A stretch of 64,000 bases of DNA from Pyrrhoderma lamaoense (GCA_002794735.1 NBAZ01000001.1:1240001-1304000), one strand, 5' to 3'. Positions 10,085 to 23,001 are shown, counted from the first letter of the stretch. Notes: generated by a model not told the origin, from the letters alone. Program-made: numbers and translations.

Positions 10085-13050
10085 ATGGCAGCTGCAGAGC
10101 AAATATTCAATGACTGTACATTAGAACTATTTGTACCAGACCGTGTGTTATTACTCCCAGATAGTACACATTCTGACGTGGATGAATGGTTACACACTGC
10201 TAGGGAGGCAGGGGATCGTAAACATGCTTTCTTCGGTATGTCACGATTAACTCAGCTATGTTAAATAATGTTTCATTCAAATTAATTCATTCACGGCCTA
10301 CCTGACCCACAGACGAAAAGCTGGTCCTCTTCCTTGTCGCGCATTTCCCCCAAACTGATTTGTCTGTGTCTTCAAACTCAGAGGGTCTATTGTCGCCTAA
10401 CACACTTAAACCGCCACCTATTCTCTTGGCATTATTAAATCAATTACAAGTCACCCTAGAAGCAAGCTATATCCCGTCTGTCCCAAAAGATGTTCCGGCT
10501 ATCAGCCTCCCTGCCCCTCCAGTCCGAACGAGTAGTTCTAGCCAGACAGTTCACGCACTGAATACGCCTGGTCTTGGACCCTCGATGACGATTTATCCCC
10601 CCCAGACTCCTAGTCCCAAACCTGCTACAAACGAGACTGACAGTAAATATGTATATTCCGAGGGTACCTTACTGAAGACGGTAACTTGGGGAGAGGACAC
10701 TAGTGAGGAGGAGGATACATTTCAACTTCTTAGATCTAATATCAACAAGAGCTGGCTGGCGATATATAAAATTTCTTTTTCTGTTGGTAAGAAACAACGT
10801 CAACGGCTTTAAATGGGTAACTAATACTGTTTTATGATGCATAGTTTTTGTTAAAACTGAATTTAACGATCCCTTGTTATGTCTTACGACTTCTATCACT
10901 TTGCGTGACAGACCTCTCGCAGCTACTATTCAGAGAAGATGTCTGAAACATCTCGTAGAAGCTGCAGGACCCCTACCCTCTTTATTTGATCAGGGACTTG
11001 GGGCTGATACTAGTTTTTCGGAAGATGGGTCTGATGCCAGTAAACGAGTACGCGGAAATTCTTTAGAAGAGCTGAATTTACTTGAGGGACTATACATAGG
11101 TGAGACCTTCATACATGTACCTTTCTCTTATTTGGGATGGAACTTCAACGAATATGTCCAGGTGACTCAAGCTACTCATCCGAAGGAATATACTTCCCTA
11201 CTACTAGACTGGGTAATCTGGTACGAAAGGCATATACACTACCCCCTCTAGACATGAAGTCCCCAATGTCTGCAGCATATAAAAAGACTCGTGCATTACC
11301 TATTCTTCGCAAATCATTCAGGAAGATATTAGGACTTGCATCCGGGTTTTTTGTCCGTATGAGGTCGATCATAGTCCCGCAGCTGCAACTCTCTGGGGTT
11401 GGAGACGACTCGCCAGAAAATTCGGGTGACGAAAGTACTGTTGTTCTAAGCATCGAAATCGAAAATCCGATGGATGCAGAGGCTGGGTTTTCTGTTGAAG
11501 GCATCGAAGTATCTATCAGAGGAGAGGCTGCTAGAATACAGTTAATAGGTTGGGGAGTCGAAGGTTTCAAGAACCCTGAAAAGGTGTTCCCCCTTTTGAT
11601 ACTCCCTAACGAGCAATACTATCTTATGTACACTGTAACCTTTCTTCATTCTCCAGATACAGACCCTGCTCTTCAAACTACGGATAATGACAATTTCATG
11701 AAAATGGTATCATTCAATATAACTGGTAAACCTTTCACTTTGATGGGAAGGAAATACACAACAACGGATACATTAGACTCAGCCAGTGAACTCCTTTTCC
11801 TGACTGAGTCTTTTACATCACGATGGAACTGTAGGCTTGACTTAGACCCCCGCCGCAGAGAGCAGATACCTCCTCCGTCTGATTCAGGATTTAACGCCAT
11901 GCCTTGTCCTCCTTCTCCATTCCCCATATCTAGTCCCCGAACACAGCAAGCCCAGGATCAGGCAGCTGCTATAGCCGTTTCTCAAATGAATGTCTCGACT
12001 GGGACTAAACGACATACATTCGGTGGGACAACTTCCCCTCATCTCCTCACGCCGCAGCGTCCACTATCCCTGAGTACGTCTCTATTTGATACACCTACAA
12101 GTCGTCAGTCTCCATCAGTGAAATCAAGCATGAGGCCTTGGGCAGCTGGCTCACCGATACCACTAACAACCTCTGGTCAACTCAGTCCACCCCTCCCACC
12201 TCTTCCTGGTGCCTCTCCAGCCCAAAGTCCTCCCCAAACGGCAAATTTTAAAAAGTACTCATTCCCAACCGTTCCCAACACACCTGCCTTCCCTTCTTAT
12301 AATAATCAGCCTCTAACTCCACGACCGAATTCGGTCACACCTTCCTTCGGGCAAATAGGAAGTATCGGCCTAGGCATTGACGCTCGAAGGGAGAGATTTT
12401 CAATCCCAGGCCTGCCAACGACTCCCGCCTATCCCTCCACTCCAAAGGCTCGATTGGGAGCTGATAATCGCTCATTATCGGGGTCGATCCAGGAAAGTGG
12501 GGGCTATACTAACAAAGATTTTGCTATCTCTATCAGCCTTGTCCCTCCTAGTTCGCAGGATGCTGGTGATCAAAGCCATAAACGACTTATACATCCTCTT
12601 GACGAGTTTTTCCTTGAAATTTTTGTTTTCAACCAGTCCTCGTTTATCAGAACACTTGAAATGTCTTTGTCTGACAAGAAACGGAGAAGAGAAGAAAGGC
12701 CAGAATTTTCGGGCTCTGATACAAATAAATGGAAGCCAGCTCCTCTTGGGTATACCGCCTTGGAAAATAAAATCCGTATAGGGTAAGAATTACTGGCTCG
12801 ATACTATCATTTCCTTCATATTTTCATCGTTCCTTAGTCCATTAGCGCCTTCCACTTGTCAATCGGTCACAATGCGCTTCATTGCCCTGTCGCCTGGAAT
12901 ACATACTATTGATGGGTTGGTCCTTACTGACCTAGATTTGAATGAATCTGTCAACCTTAGGTCAGTCTATCATCCTCTTCTTTTCTAAGGAATCCTCTTG
13001 TTGACGCTGAATATCTCAGATCTGTTATGGATTTTGCAATCATAGCATAA
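10085..13050 (+). CDS. TRS65: TRAPP II complex subunit Trs65
   Basis: Trs65 belongs to the TRAPP II complex, which activates Rab/Ypt GTPases for traffic at the Golgi. The first exon (10085-10234) begins MAAAEQIFNDCTLELFVPDR. The middle carries ATIQRRCLKHLVEAAG and NLLEGLYIG, which splices at about 11100 to DSSYSSEGIYFPTTRLG. A long exon then holds beta-rich Ig-like segments (SGFFVRMRSIIVPQLQ, VVLSIEIENPMDAEAGFSVE) separated by a Pro/Ser-rich insert (about 11880-12470). The C-terminal domain contains HPLDEFFLEIFVFNQSSF and ends NLRSVMDFAIIA after two short introns, as expected for this family. The Pro/Ser-rich insert is probably disordered. The call is from family knowledge, with moderate to good confidence; alternative TRAPP-associated proteins are less likely. 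Confidence 0.75.
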
Positions 13051-13182
13051 GATTTGTACTACTAATATCATTTTCCAATTGGATTACTTTTCGGGCGATT
13101 ATCATAGACAAACAATAGCTACAATTGACATGACAAGTACTATTGCACAGAGTATTTGGTTAATCGGATTTGTTACTAACTA

Positions 13183-14306
13183 TCAATGTATACCCCCAGC
13201 ATATGTAGTTTTCCAACTTTCTCTCACGCTCCATGTGTCCCAATATGCAACGATTTTCTGAGGAACGGATTTTCCTAGCTCATTTTTGAGGCCTTCGACA
13301 TTAATATCACCGGTGGTCGCCACTATGCGCGCTAGCCAAGCCCCAAGGTGGAAATCCTCTTCAGCAGGATATGTACCACCAATGAAGCCTGAATTAGGCA
13401 GATAACCTGGAAGCTCGTCAAGGATAAACGCCCTTATGTTGTTCCAATGCGTAATAGATGTTTCATAAAATTTCGACTTCACTTCATCAGGCGCTTTGTC
13501 TGCATAAAGTGCCAGAAGATCACTATTGAAACGTTTTTTCTGAATGTAGAACTCAGTGAATTTCTTTCCTTCAGGAGATGCCGAATGCTTCTCCAATGAG
13601 CTCTGACCTTGAGAAGTTTTATCATCAACTGAAAAAATGTCGCAATTGCTGCATAACTTACGTCCAGATAAAAATGGTAGAATAAGGCCTGAGCCACGAA
13701 TCTTCTTCTCTTCGTCACTTCTCTTTGTTCAGATGTGTTAAAAACATGTTCTTTCATGTAAACTTGAATATTTAAGACCTACGGAAAGTAGCAATGCGAA
13801 GTTAGGATCAAGACTTTCTTCATGCACCCGCCTTATCAGTTTCTTGCCATTAGTTCTGCCCACAGGATTCGAGGACTTTGAAACTAGATAAGCAATTACA
13901 CTCTCTGTGTCTGGGTATGTGATCCCTTCTGCAGTCAGTGTAGGTAACGTCGCATTCGGGTTCTACTTCCGATTAAGCGGTCTAAGTAAGTAAGTCTTTT
14001 GGGGATCTTTGAAGGAATCCATACTATCTTAATAAAATCTGGATGAAAGTTTTCACCATCAGGTAGGCTGACTACTCTTGTAACTATCTCATTCTCTGAG
14101 TATCCTAGTTCCTGGCTACAAAGATAGATTTTTTGGGCACCATCAGTTCTTATCGGAGAAAGCAGGTTGATGAACCAACATAGCAAGCTCGGCAGCCGCC
14201 GCCCAGACGGAGCCTCCGTAAGTGTAGAAAACGGCCTAAATAAACGAAACTCCCGTAAGTTGAAGAGGAGCGGAACTATAAATTTTTTGTCTCTTGCCTT
14301 GGTCAT
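13183..14306 (-). CDS. Glutathione S-transferase-like protein
   Basis: Glutathione transferases conjugate glutathione to electrophiles or reduce peroxides in the cytosol. The model starts at 14306. Two early introns join MTKARDKKFI to AVFYTYGGSVWAAAAELAML and then to ELGYSENEIVTRVV, giving a thioredoxin-like N-terminal domain. The Ser in GGSVW is a plausible glutathione-activating residue. Next come GENFHPDFIKI, NPNATLPTL and TESVIAYLVSK, which form the glutathione-site strand-helix region. The all-helical C-terminal domain includes LLALYADKAPDEVKSKFYET, ELPGYLPNSGFIGG and FHLGAWLARIVATTG and ends YAGGIH at 13183. Five introns are inferred. It belongs to a fungal GST subgroup that I cannot name precisely. 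It is transcribed divergently from the coiled-coil repeat gene. A TATA-like element lies about 50 bp upstream. Confidence 0.8.
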
Positions 14307-14751
14307 GGTATGAGGGAATACCTGGGAGAAAGTTGCTTAGAGAGTTGACGCTTTTTATATGGGTTATCTGAGCACATGATATTTATGCATCTCATCATCA
14401 AATACCAACTTTGTCTATTGAACTACTACAAAGGATAGCTTATAATAAGTTATATCGCACCTGCTACCTCACTGGATGATGTATCATCTAGATCCATGTG
14501 GATGATCACAGACGGTGGCGTCATCGGTATGTGGCGATATTTACTTATTTCCAAATCTGGAACTATTTACGATAAACTTGGTGGGCAAGCGCTAAGCACA
14601 TTGGTGTACAAACAAACGCTGACCATGCATTGTACACGTTTCTGATGTCTCTTCAATCTTCACAGTAAGAAGCACGACTTCATCGAACTGGTCAGTTTGT
14701 TCTGCTGGCGTATAAACAAATACGATGATTTGCATCGCTTAATCTTGTCCT
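14307..14751. other. Divergent promoter region, GST and repeat protein
   Basis: This 445-bp region lies between two divergent start codons. Apart from the TATA-like element on the minus strand I see no motif or coding potential. Confidence 0.45.
14351..14360 (-). promoter_or_regulatory. TATA-like element for the GST gene
   Basis: On the minus strand this reads ATATAAAAAG, about 45-54 bp upstream of the GST start codon. It is a weak but well-placed candidate. Confidence 0.3.
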
Positions 14752-17700
14752 ATGAAAGCACGCTCACGTTTTCCTGACCGTATGTCAGTAGACAATGACC
14801 GGAGTTCTAGGCATTCACGTTCCAGGGTGACCGACGCAAGCTCGGATCCTGATGTTATGTATGTGTATGCCTCACCACTCTCTACTCTGTAAGCCACTTA
14901 TAATATTACACAAGTTCTTTAGATAGCCCGGTGTCCAGCTCTCCTAAACCTGTTAGGAGTACAAGACCTACACCTGGACGCAGTGCAGCGGAATTTTATG
15001 AGGAGAATGAAACATTTCCTTCAGACGACGACCCAACGACACCTACGACGGCACTAGATAGGCGTAGATCGTCTTCTCATGGCCGGACATACACTCAAAC
15101 TCATTCACAAAGTCTTACCCACTCTGGTACCCAGTCACGCGGACGGTCTTCACGAAAGTCACGCAAACATTCTAACACCAAAGATATGATTAGAATGCTG
15201 ATCAATGCTGAAGACCGGGATCAAAAAGAGGCTCTGTCTATTCTCCGAAGAACCTCTGAACGTCTCGAAATGGAGACTCAACGTGCAAACGAAGCAGAAA
15301 GACGTGTTGTTGAAGCAAATGAAAGGTGGAGGCTAATAAACCAGGCACGTCTGCAAGCTCAAGCAGATGCTGCACGCCTTAATGAAGAACTCAGACTATA
15401 TAAGCTTCAGTTAGAAGCCGCCCAATCTCAGATAGTTCGTGCGAATGACATAATCCAGATGGCAGACAAAGAGAAGGTACTTGCCGAAGAAGAAGCAGCC
15501 AAAGCAAAACGACTTGCGAAACGTTACGAAATGGAGACGTTAATACAGAAAGCAAGGGAAGAGGGTCGCCGTCTGGGGCGTCAACAAGGCTTACGAGAGG
15601 GAATAGATCAGGGTTATGCAGAAGCTTGGACAACTGCCAACGCGAGACTAGATGACGAACTCAGGCGTCAAGGATACGAAGTAGAACGTATGGTAAACGA
15701 TGACGAAGACACAATCCAAGATTTTGAAGATGAAATTCAACCTGAACCCATGAGGGTGGCTGGTCCTTCCATTCCAGGCCCAGAAATGGCTCGAAGGCCG
15801 CAACATCTGGCACCACTGAACATTTCTCGAACACAGTCTGATCCAATTACGTTGTCGAAACCTCGTCGGCAAATTGGTTTATTTAGAAGAAGACACGATC
15901 CCCAGCAGGATAGGAATGTGGAAGTCAATGAAGGCGCCCCGGATGTTGCAACGATAGTAAATGGTGAACCACACATGACTGTTGCGACACCTATCCTTAT
16001 GGATGATGTTAAACAAATGAATGGTAACCCAGAAATGACCCATATGCCAGTGCCAGATTTCAACCCGGACCCGTCTTCTGTACATCCAATTTCTGTGATG
16101 AACGCACCGCGTTCTCCATTGCATCCTCCTGTAGATTATCCTCCTGATAATTATATTCCAAGGCGAGATTCAGACGGAGCTATCCGTTTACCTGCTCCTC
16201 ATGACTTCGCCCCTATGACACCACATCAAGAACATTCCCCTTTACCTGCCCAAACTTCTCTTCCTGAGTTCACACCCAGAGAAACTCGAGCTAGGGAGAT
16301 AACCAATTCTAGAACCGAACCTTCAAGACGAAAGGGGCATCATGATACGGAATCGGTTGGTTCTATAGCGACTTCGAGTCTGTCAATCATATCCCCTCCA
16401 ACACAGAATAGGGGTGCTTCTAAAGCTCCTCAATTATATGCAATTCCGGAAGCTAGTCCTGGAGGTAGTATCCGTCGAGAGGGGTCGTCTCATACTCCCG
16501 GAACACCTGGTCCGAGGTTCAGAGTCACAACTCCAGCTTCTAGATCGCACGGACTTCCAGATGATATTTCAGAGAGACAGTCTATCATCAACAGTGGGCC
16601 AATTCGCCCCCAGAATCCGTAGGTTAACATTCGATTTTCCTTAGACTAAATCGAACTAACATATATTCTATCTTAGGCTCCGTCTGTATCCTCACAGACC
16701 CGCCGCTCGGCACCGCTTTTCGGTCCCCCTCGGCCGTCAAATGTTACTGTACCTCCTTTACTTGGTACCCAACCTCACTATACTCGGCCTCGTATCAACT
16801 CTGAGGCTTCAAGTATCACTGGGTATAAGGATGTTCGCTCTCCACCTGAAGGAAGGGAAAGGGCCCCAATGCCCAATGTTAGCAGAAGTAGGGCTGGTGC
16901 GAGCAACCATATGTCAGATGTGCCGGAGATCACTATCGAACGTCCTGTATGATATTTTCCCTCTTGTTATTTCTCCTTTATACCTGTATCTTTATTTCAA
17001 TGATATATGTTATTCTACCTTATTTTATTTTGGTCGTTTGGTCATTGTACTGAATCATGTTTGTCTCTGTTTTGTATTAGTCGTCAGAATCCACTCTATC
17101 GAGAAGATCTAGTATCACAGAAGGTGCACTGAGTCCTAGAATGTCAGCACGTAGCTATCCAGTGATCCCAACCCCTGAACTTCCAACCCCTAAGACATTA
17201 TCGGGAATACCTAATAACTCTGTCGTCTCAATTCCTAACACTATTCCTACAATACCTGAGGATTCCATACCGCCAGGTTTTGTTCAAATCGCCCAAGTTA
17301 ATCTAGATGGAGCACCTCCAGGTTTCGTGCCAACTACACCAATTCTTGAGAACGCACCATCTGGATTTGTACCTATCTCACCACTGGTTGATGGTGCACC
17401 TCCCGGATTTGTTCCCACATCTCCGGCACCTCCAAACGCCCCTCCGGGATTCATACCTACTTCTCCTATGCACGAAAACGTCCCTCGAGGGTTTGTCCCT
17501 TCTCCCGCGCTACACGATGCACCAGCTGGCTTTGTTCCCAAATCCCCCGTACCGGCTGATGCACCTCCTGGATTTCTCTTAAGCTCTCCAAGAGTACCAA
17601 ATGGTTTCGTTCCTGGCAGCCCAGCGCCTCCCGGAGCACCTTCTGGCTTTACTATTACAACTCCAGTCCCCCGGGTGCCCCGTCTGGTTTCGTTCAAACG

Positions 17701-18851
17701 TCCGGATCCGTACCCGGTGATGCACCTCCAGGTTTCGTCCCTTCAACCGTTATACCTGAAGGAGCCCCGGCGGGATTCATTCCTTCACCATCGACTTTTG
17801 CACGGAACGTCTTGCCTAAGGTTCCAGTCACGACTGCTAGCCCAAGTTTTAGTATGACAGGTGCCCTTCCGGTTCTTGCTAGGTCTGAGAGCGATGATTA
17901 CAATCGTAGAGATATGCCTGAACGTATTTCCTTTAGTGGTCCAAATGCTGGATTTAACAGTAGAGCAGCTTCGGATTGGGATACTCGATCGGCATGGGAA
18001 GGCACTCACGAAGAACATTCGCCACGTCCCGTTCGAGCTCCAGAGATCGACGATGAAGGCTATGTTTCTCCAAGATCAAGTTTAGGACCCGTCATTCCAG
18101 ACTTATCGATATTTTCCAATTCCAATCACGTTTCTTCACGACGTTCTTCAAGAGTAAACTTTGATTTGGACCCTGTTCAAATGCCTCTCCCTCCTTCTAA
18201 GGCTCCATCTCTCTCTCGTACTGGCCGTGCTACGTCACAGGGTTCTGGCTTAGAATCCGGGTCAAGGACACCAGGTCCGGTGATGAGCCGTTCAGCAAGC
18301 GCTCGAAGTGATACATCTCGATATCCTTTCAATCCGTCAAATGGATCTGGATTACCTCCTTCAGGTCTGACAAGCCCTTACTCACGGCGATTAGAAACCC
18401 ATGCTGAGAATGATGACGAATCCGTGGACTCTTCAATATCGGATAATACCTTGACTACTCCCCAGAGAGGACGAGTATCTTAGCACCCCCCTCTCCTGTA
18501 TCATCTCTCCATGGTCGCCCACTCAGCAGGAGTGATCGTGATGCATTGTTTCTTCCACCTGACCCTTTAGATGCAGCACGAGTAGCTTCATCTTTGCGTA
18601 GTAAGGTACCTTCAGGTGAACCCGATGACCGAGATGGAGCTCTACCCATGCGTAATCCTGCATCGCGCCATAGTCTCGCCAGTCAAAAATCATATGCAAA
18701 ATTTAACAAAGAGGAATATGTTGATCCTGCGATCTTAACTAGTGGGAGATCTAAATTGCTGCCTCTGGCTCCTGATGAAACCGTGGCTGGGGGTTCAAGG
18801 GCACCACTCACCGCTAAAGAGAAGAGGCAGCAAAAAAAGAAAAAACGTTAA
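14752..18851 (+). CDS. Large coiled-coil protein with PGF-type tandem repeats
   Basis: Exon 1 (from 14752, MKARSRFPDRMSVDNDRSS) splices at about 14857 into PVSSSPKPVRSTRPTPGRS. The protein is about 1,290 aa if frame breaks are repaired. From N to C it has a Ser/Arg-rich head, a long coiled coil (about residues 120-290, for example AKAKRLAKRYEMETLIQKAR), a disordered Pro/Ser region, about 13 tandem repeats of roughly 14 residues with consensus APPGFVPTSP plus a variable tail, another Ser-rich region, and a basic end (EKRQQKKKKR). No enzyme domain is visible, so the function is unknown; a scaffold or cytoskeletal role would be speculation. Two frame breaks occur, at the C5 run 17668-17672 inside the repeats and near the C4 run 18460-18463. 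The coding sense resumes in both cases with one extra base. Confidence 0.7.
17269..17800 (+). repeat. Tandem 42-bp repeats coding APPGFVPTSP-type units
   Basis: About 13 units code roughly 14 residues each. The core is (A/V)P(P/S/A/R)GF(V/I) followed by a Thr/Ser-Pro pair. The core is well kept in protein while DNA identity between units is modest, so the array is old rather than a fresh satellite. One unit holds the C5 frame break. Confidence 0.85.
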
Positions 18852-19257
18852 ATGATGTATTGACCTTGATGTCCATACGTATTCGACTTTACCTATAGAC
18901 CCAACTGGTATTCCTTCGTGTTCTGTGTCCATATTTGATTTTGTTTTGTTGTTTACTTGGTAATGGTTCTGTGCTAAGTCTCCGTTTTTTGTCATTCGAT
19001 ATTATTCTTTTTTATCCTTTGAATGTCTAACTGAAATACCATATGGAATGTATAGTACGTCATGTAACACTCTACTCAGGTCATAAACAATATTAGTTTA
19101 GAACATTGCAATTGCATTTAAAACACATCTAACTGTGACACATTCATTACTAGACGCAACAGTTCTTGAAACAAACACAAAAATCCCATTACATCTATTT
19201 ACACCATCATAGATCTATGCGGTATCAAAAGCGAGACCCAGTCGGTTAGAAGTATAT
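18852..19257. other. Convergent 3' region
   Basis: These 406 bp lie between the stop codons of the repeat protein and cytochrome b5 reductase, which converge. The region holds two 3' UTRs and nothing else that I can recognise. Confidence 0.5.
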
Positions 19258-20439
19258 TTAGAATAAGAATACCTACAGGACCCATGTTAGTAAACCTTAT
19301 CATCTAATGAAACCGGTTTGGACGTACCTGGTCATCAAGTTTGCTAACTGTTTTGGGAGCAGGGTACTTGAGTTCATCAAGGTGTTTCCTGAGCAAATAA
19401 TTGATCAGTGATATTAAAGCAGAGGATGTGAATACAGATATACTGACTTCATGGCCGTCAGCATCGGAGGAGGGCCACAAAGAAGAATTTTAATGTCGTG
19501 GCTAGTAGGCGGCAAGTGCTGCTCAATCTGATCTTTTGTAACGAAGCCAACACCGCCCTTCCAATTTGGTGGAGGGTTATTCAAAACATAGAACACAGTG
19601 AACCTGTCGGGGTGTTTCTCTGCTAATTCATCGAGCTCAGTGCGTAATAAGATATCTTCGACATTCACATTTGCGTAGATGAGTGACAGCTTCGTACGGT
19701 CCAAAGGGTTCTTGAGGGAAGCTCGGATAATTTGGAGCATAGGCGTGATACCCGTACCACCCGCAATCATTCCAAGATGGCGGGACAAAGAGGCATGGTA
19801 CTTGAACTGACCCTTTGGTCCCCTCACGCGAATTTTATCACCAATTTTCAACAAGGAGATGTAACGCGAGATATTCCCCTTTTCATAAGCCTAGGTTTTA
19901 TTGAGGTGAATACAGTACTCAAACTTATCAGATGCAACAAGGAACGCTTGATACCTTAATGAGCAAATCAAAGTGACCAAGGTCATCATCACTACTAGTG
20001 GGAGTGTACGAACGCATGATATTCTTCCCGTTGATTTCGGCCTGAATTGAAATATGCTGACCAATTGGTAGACCGAGGACATCATCCTTATTTGGCAGCG
20101 CAAAACGGTATCTGTGTGATATTTGGTGAGTGTCTAAGGGGCGCCAAATAGTAGTCAAAGAAGAAAAATGCGTACAATGCGGTGTTGGGGGAAACGACAT
20201 GTTTCTCAACAAGAGGGAACTCCTTCCATTCCTGATTCAACACGGGTTTCTTCTCTGTTCATATATCTGTCAATGACTATATCCATACATGGTGCAAATA
20301 CAAAATTTGGCATACTAGACTTAAAAATCTTCGAGAATGACACTAGAATGAGAAGAGCAGTAATCAGCCCAGCGGCAGCAGCAGCCTGCGTGGCAGAGTC
20401 TGCTTTGATTGTATCAATGATATCCTTAGTTGAGAGCAT
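19258..20439 (-). CDS. CBR1: NADH-cytochrome b5 reductase
   Basis: This flavoenzyme passes electrons from NADH through FAD to cytochrome b5. It is anchored in the ER or mitochondrial outer membrane. The start at 20439 (context CCAAAAATGC) gives [15 protein letters not shown] followed by a membrane anchor ([17 protein letters not shown]). An intron then leads to [19 protein letters not shown]. The FAD motif [20 protein letters not shown] is present. The NADH-binding half has [39 protein letters not shown] and LLCGPPPM. The last two introns lead to [20 protein letters not shown] and VFLF, the usual short C-terminus. Length (about 320 aa) fits the family. A more upstream in-frame Met at 20613 exists but would add an atypical extension. 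Confidence 0.9.
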
Positions 20440-21019
20440 TTTTGGTATCGGTTCGTTTGTAAAATCCCTTTTTTCTAATCCTATTAAAATTATATCGTTG
20501 ACGTCCCAACCGTGTGACTTTAGGAAATGCGAGATATAAGAAGACACCTGATAGAGGATGAAGAAGGTCCCCAAAAACGAAGAAAAGAAGACTAGTTGGG
20601 TTACTCCAGTCATGCAAAAGTAGGATGAGCTGGCCTTCTCTTAGGCGAACCACGGAAGTAAGTCGGACGGCCGAAACGTGACCCCAACCATTCGATCGAA
20701 CGATTTACGGTGGGATTCCGAGTTGATATCACATACTAAGCGATGGGTCAGCATTAAACCTTCGAATAAATTAAAATCAAAAGTTGCCAGTATTTAGGAA
20801 ATTTTATAGTTGAATCTATTAAGATTATAGCTTTGTAAAATTAACACATGAATAGGTACGTAGCCAATAGCCAATGAAAAAGAAAGCATAGTTTTAAATG
20901 GATATCAATACATGAGATTACAATGCAAAGCAAGATCAACAACAATCAACATTAAATGCAGGCTAGATGCAGAAGATATAGATCGGATACTACCAAAAAC
21001 ACATTAGATCATAAACACA
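20440..21019. other. Intergenic region upstream of CBR1
   Basis: This 580-bp region holds the cytochrome b5 reductase promoter and the 3' end of the WD-repeat gene. Only short random frames occur, and the part at about 20750-20960 is AT-rich. Confidence 0.45.
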
Positions 21020-23001
21020 TTAGATCTCGTCATCATCCTGTTCCACTTCAAACGCACAACAAAACACATCTTTGTCGACCAAAAGCAACCCTTTCCCATC
21101 TGGCGACCAACTAATGTCCTTCAATTGAAATTTTTCTAGAATGGAATATCAAGCCTCAGATGATGTGCATGCATATAATTTCGTTACTTCATGGAACTCA
21201 CTCGTGGGTATTCCGATACATTCTGCCATCTCCTCTTCGTCTCCATTATCCGAAGAGGTCCATTCATTACTCCACATGTACATCCCCCCTCCACCACAAC
21301 ACATTACCAATGCACCTGGTCTAACTGGGTTCCAACGTGCATGAAGGACAGGTCTAGAGTGTAATAACACAGCACGAATTTTGGGTCTGAACCTTTCTGA
21401 AGGTGAAGGGAAAGAATAAAGAAAAACCGTGGTAGGCGCCGATTCTGTGTAACAGACACCGTCATCCAAGAGTTAAACGAGAGTTAGCCAATATTGTAAA
21501 TCAACATACCATAGCGGACACAGAGGAGACTACCGGTGATATTCCATTCTAGTTGGACGATACCCGATTTAGGATAAGGCTTAGATGAATCTGCACGAAC
21601 GATCGGAACTGTCTGTAATCCTTGTGGGCGTTCATCTATCAGCACGAAGAGTGTTAAGAATGATAAGTAATAATATCAACAATGACACCTCACATGACAA
21701 ATATCCGTGTCCTAGCGTAGCTTCAATCCAATTTAAGGGTTCGCGCCATACGGTCTGAAGAATCAAAGATGAGCCCGTGTATGATACACTTTAAAATGAT
21801 ATTTCATTTGGACTTACAGCATCGGAAGGGATTCGCCCCATAAGTTCTAAAGTTGCGACAACAGACCAACTCAACCCATCTAAAATATAGATCTATAGAT
21901 GTAATTAGTACCTTAAATAAAAATAGCACATTGTGAATTACCTTATCATCATATCCTCCAACGGCTATGAAGGAGCCGGAGGGATGCCATGCAACACACC
22001 GAATCCCGAGACCAGGATCCGGGTCAGGAGAAAAAGTGGTAAGCAGCGATCCGGCTAATGTAAGAATGCACAGCTTGAACTGATAAAACATTAAGCATTT
22101 TGCTTGATGAAACACGTTAAAAGATGTACCTCAAGAGGTCCTTCCCAGACTGCGATATGTTTTCCAGTAGGCGAAATTGCAAGAGAAGCTAGATTTGATG
22201 TTGGTACTGAGTAATGCTATAGTTGATTCTTCAGTCGCTATGTATTCATAACCGATATATACGTACCCGAGCCTGCTTGTAAAGATCGTTTGTATCATAT
22301 ACCCCAAGCATATCTTTGGACCTGTGACGTTCAGCGAGTATAAAATAACGACCATCACGCCGAAATGCAAAACCTATGTATAGATTTAGGTAATATTGAC
22401 CAATGTATAGCAGACCACACATACCACGATCTGGATGTTTTGGATATTGTATGTGTGTAGCGGCGCCCGTCAAAAGAGACCAGACAGTTACACGAAGCTA
22501 ATTATGTATATGGTAAGCAAATGATTAATTTAAGCACGCAAACAAAGTATCGCGACATACGCCCCATTCTGAAAAGCATAGGATATGCCTGCCATCTGGG
22601 GCCCACTCGGCTTTGGCAAGGCCCTCCACACCGGCTTCTATCCTGGCCAACCAGTCTTCGTCACGCATTTTGTATACTGTGACGACACCATGCCGAGAAG
22701 ACGCAACAAAGAGAAACTCTGAATCTGAGGACCAAGAGACTTGATTCAATAATGAGTCAGCAGCGGCATTAGCGTTGGATAACTGAGTCACGGAAGTAGA
22801 TTGCCTGTTGGAGCTAGTGGCACTAGCAAAGGAGGAAGTGGTTGCTGAAGGCGTTAGATTAACTCGCCAAGAACGCGTGATCTGAAAAGTATCTGAGCGC
22901 CTCACGACAAGACGGTCACTGACGACGTTCGCGACCCAATTTGCGCCGCTGCTGAATGCGACGAGCGCGTTTGACTGTTGATAAAGCTCAGTGAAGTCCA
23001 T
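21020..23001 (-). CDS. WD-repeat protein WRAP73 / Wdr8
   Basis: WRAP73 (Wdr8) acts at centrosomes or spindle pole bodies. In fission yeast it works with Msd1 to anchor microtubule minus ends. The start at 23001 gives MDFTELYQQSNALVAFS, the typical N-terminus. WD-type blades follow across about nine exons: VSWSSDSEFLFVASSRHG, LAKAEWAPDGRHILCFSEWG, FAFRRDGRYFILAERH, LASLAISPTGKHIAVWEG and IRCVAWHPSGSFIAVGGYD. Later come LNWIEAT and HARWNPVRPGALVMCCGGG. The end FCCAFEVEQDDDEI at 21020 is acidic, as in homologues. Length (about 490 aa) is normal. It is divergent from the MFS transporter gene with 364 bp between starts. Family assignment is confident; blade borders are approximate. Confidence 0.85.

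Noticed and set aside
13935..14306. Single-exon 123-residue protein on the minus strand
   Set aside because: Splicing out two introns gives the GST N-terminal domain, which fits far better.
17284..17697. Minus-strand Gly/Pro-rich frame
   Set aside because: It is the mirror of the PGF repeat array, open only because of the repeat's codon use.
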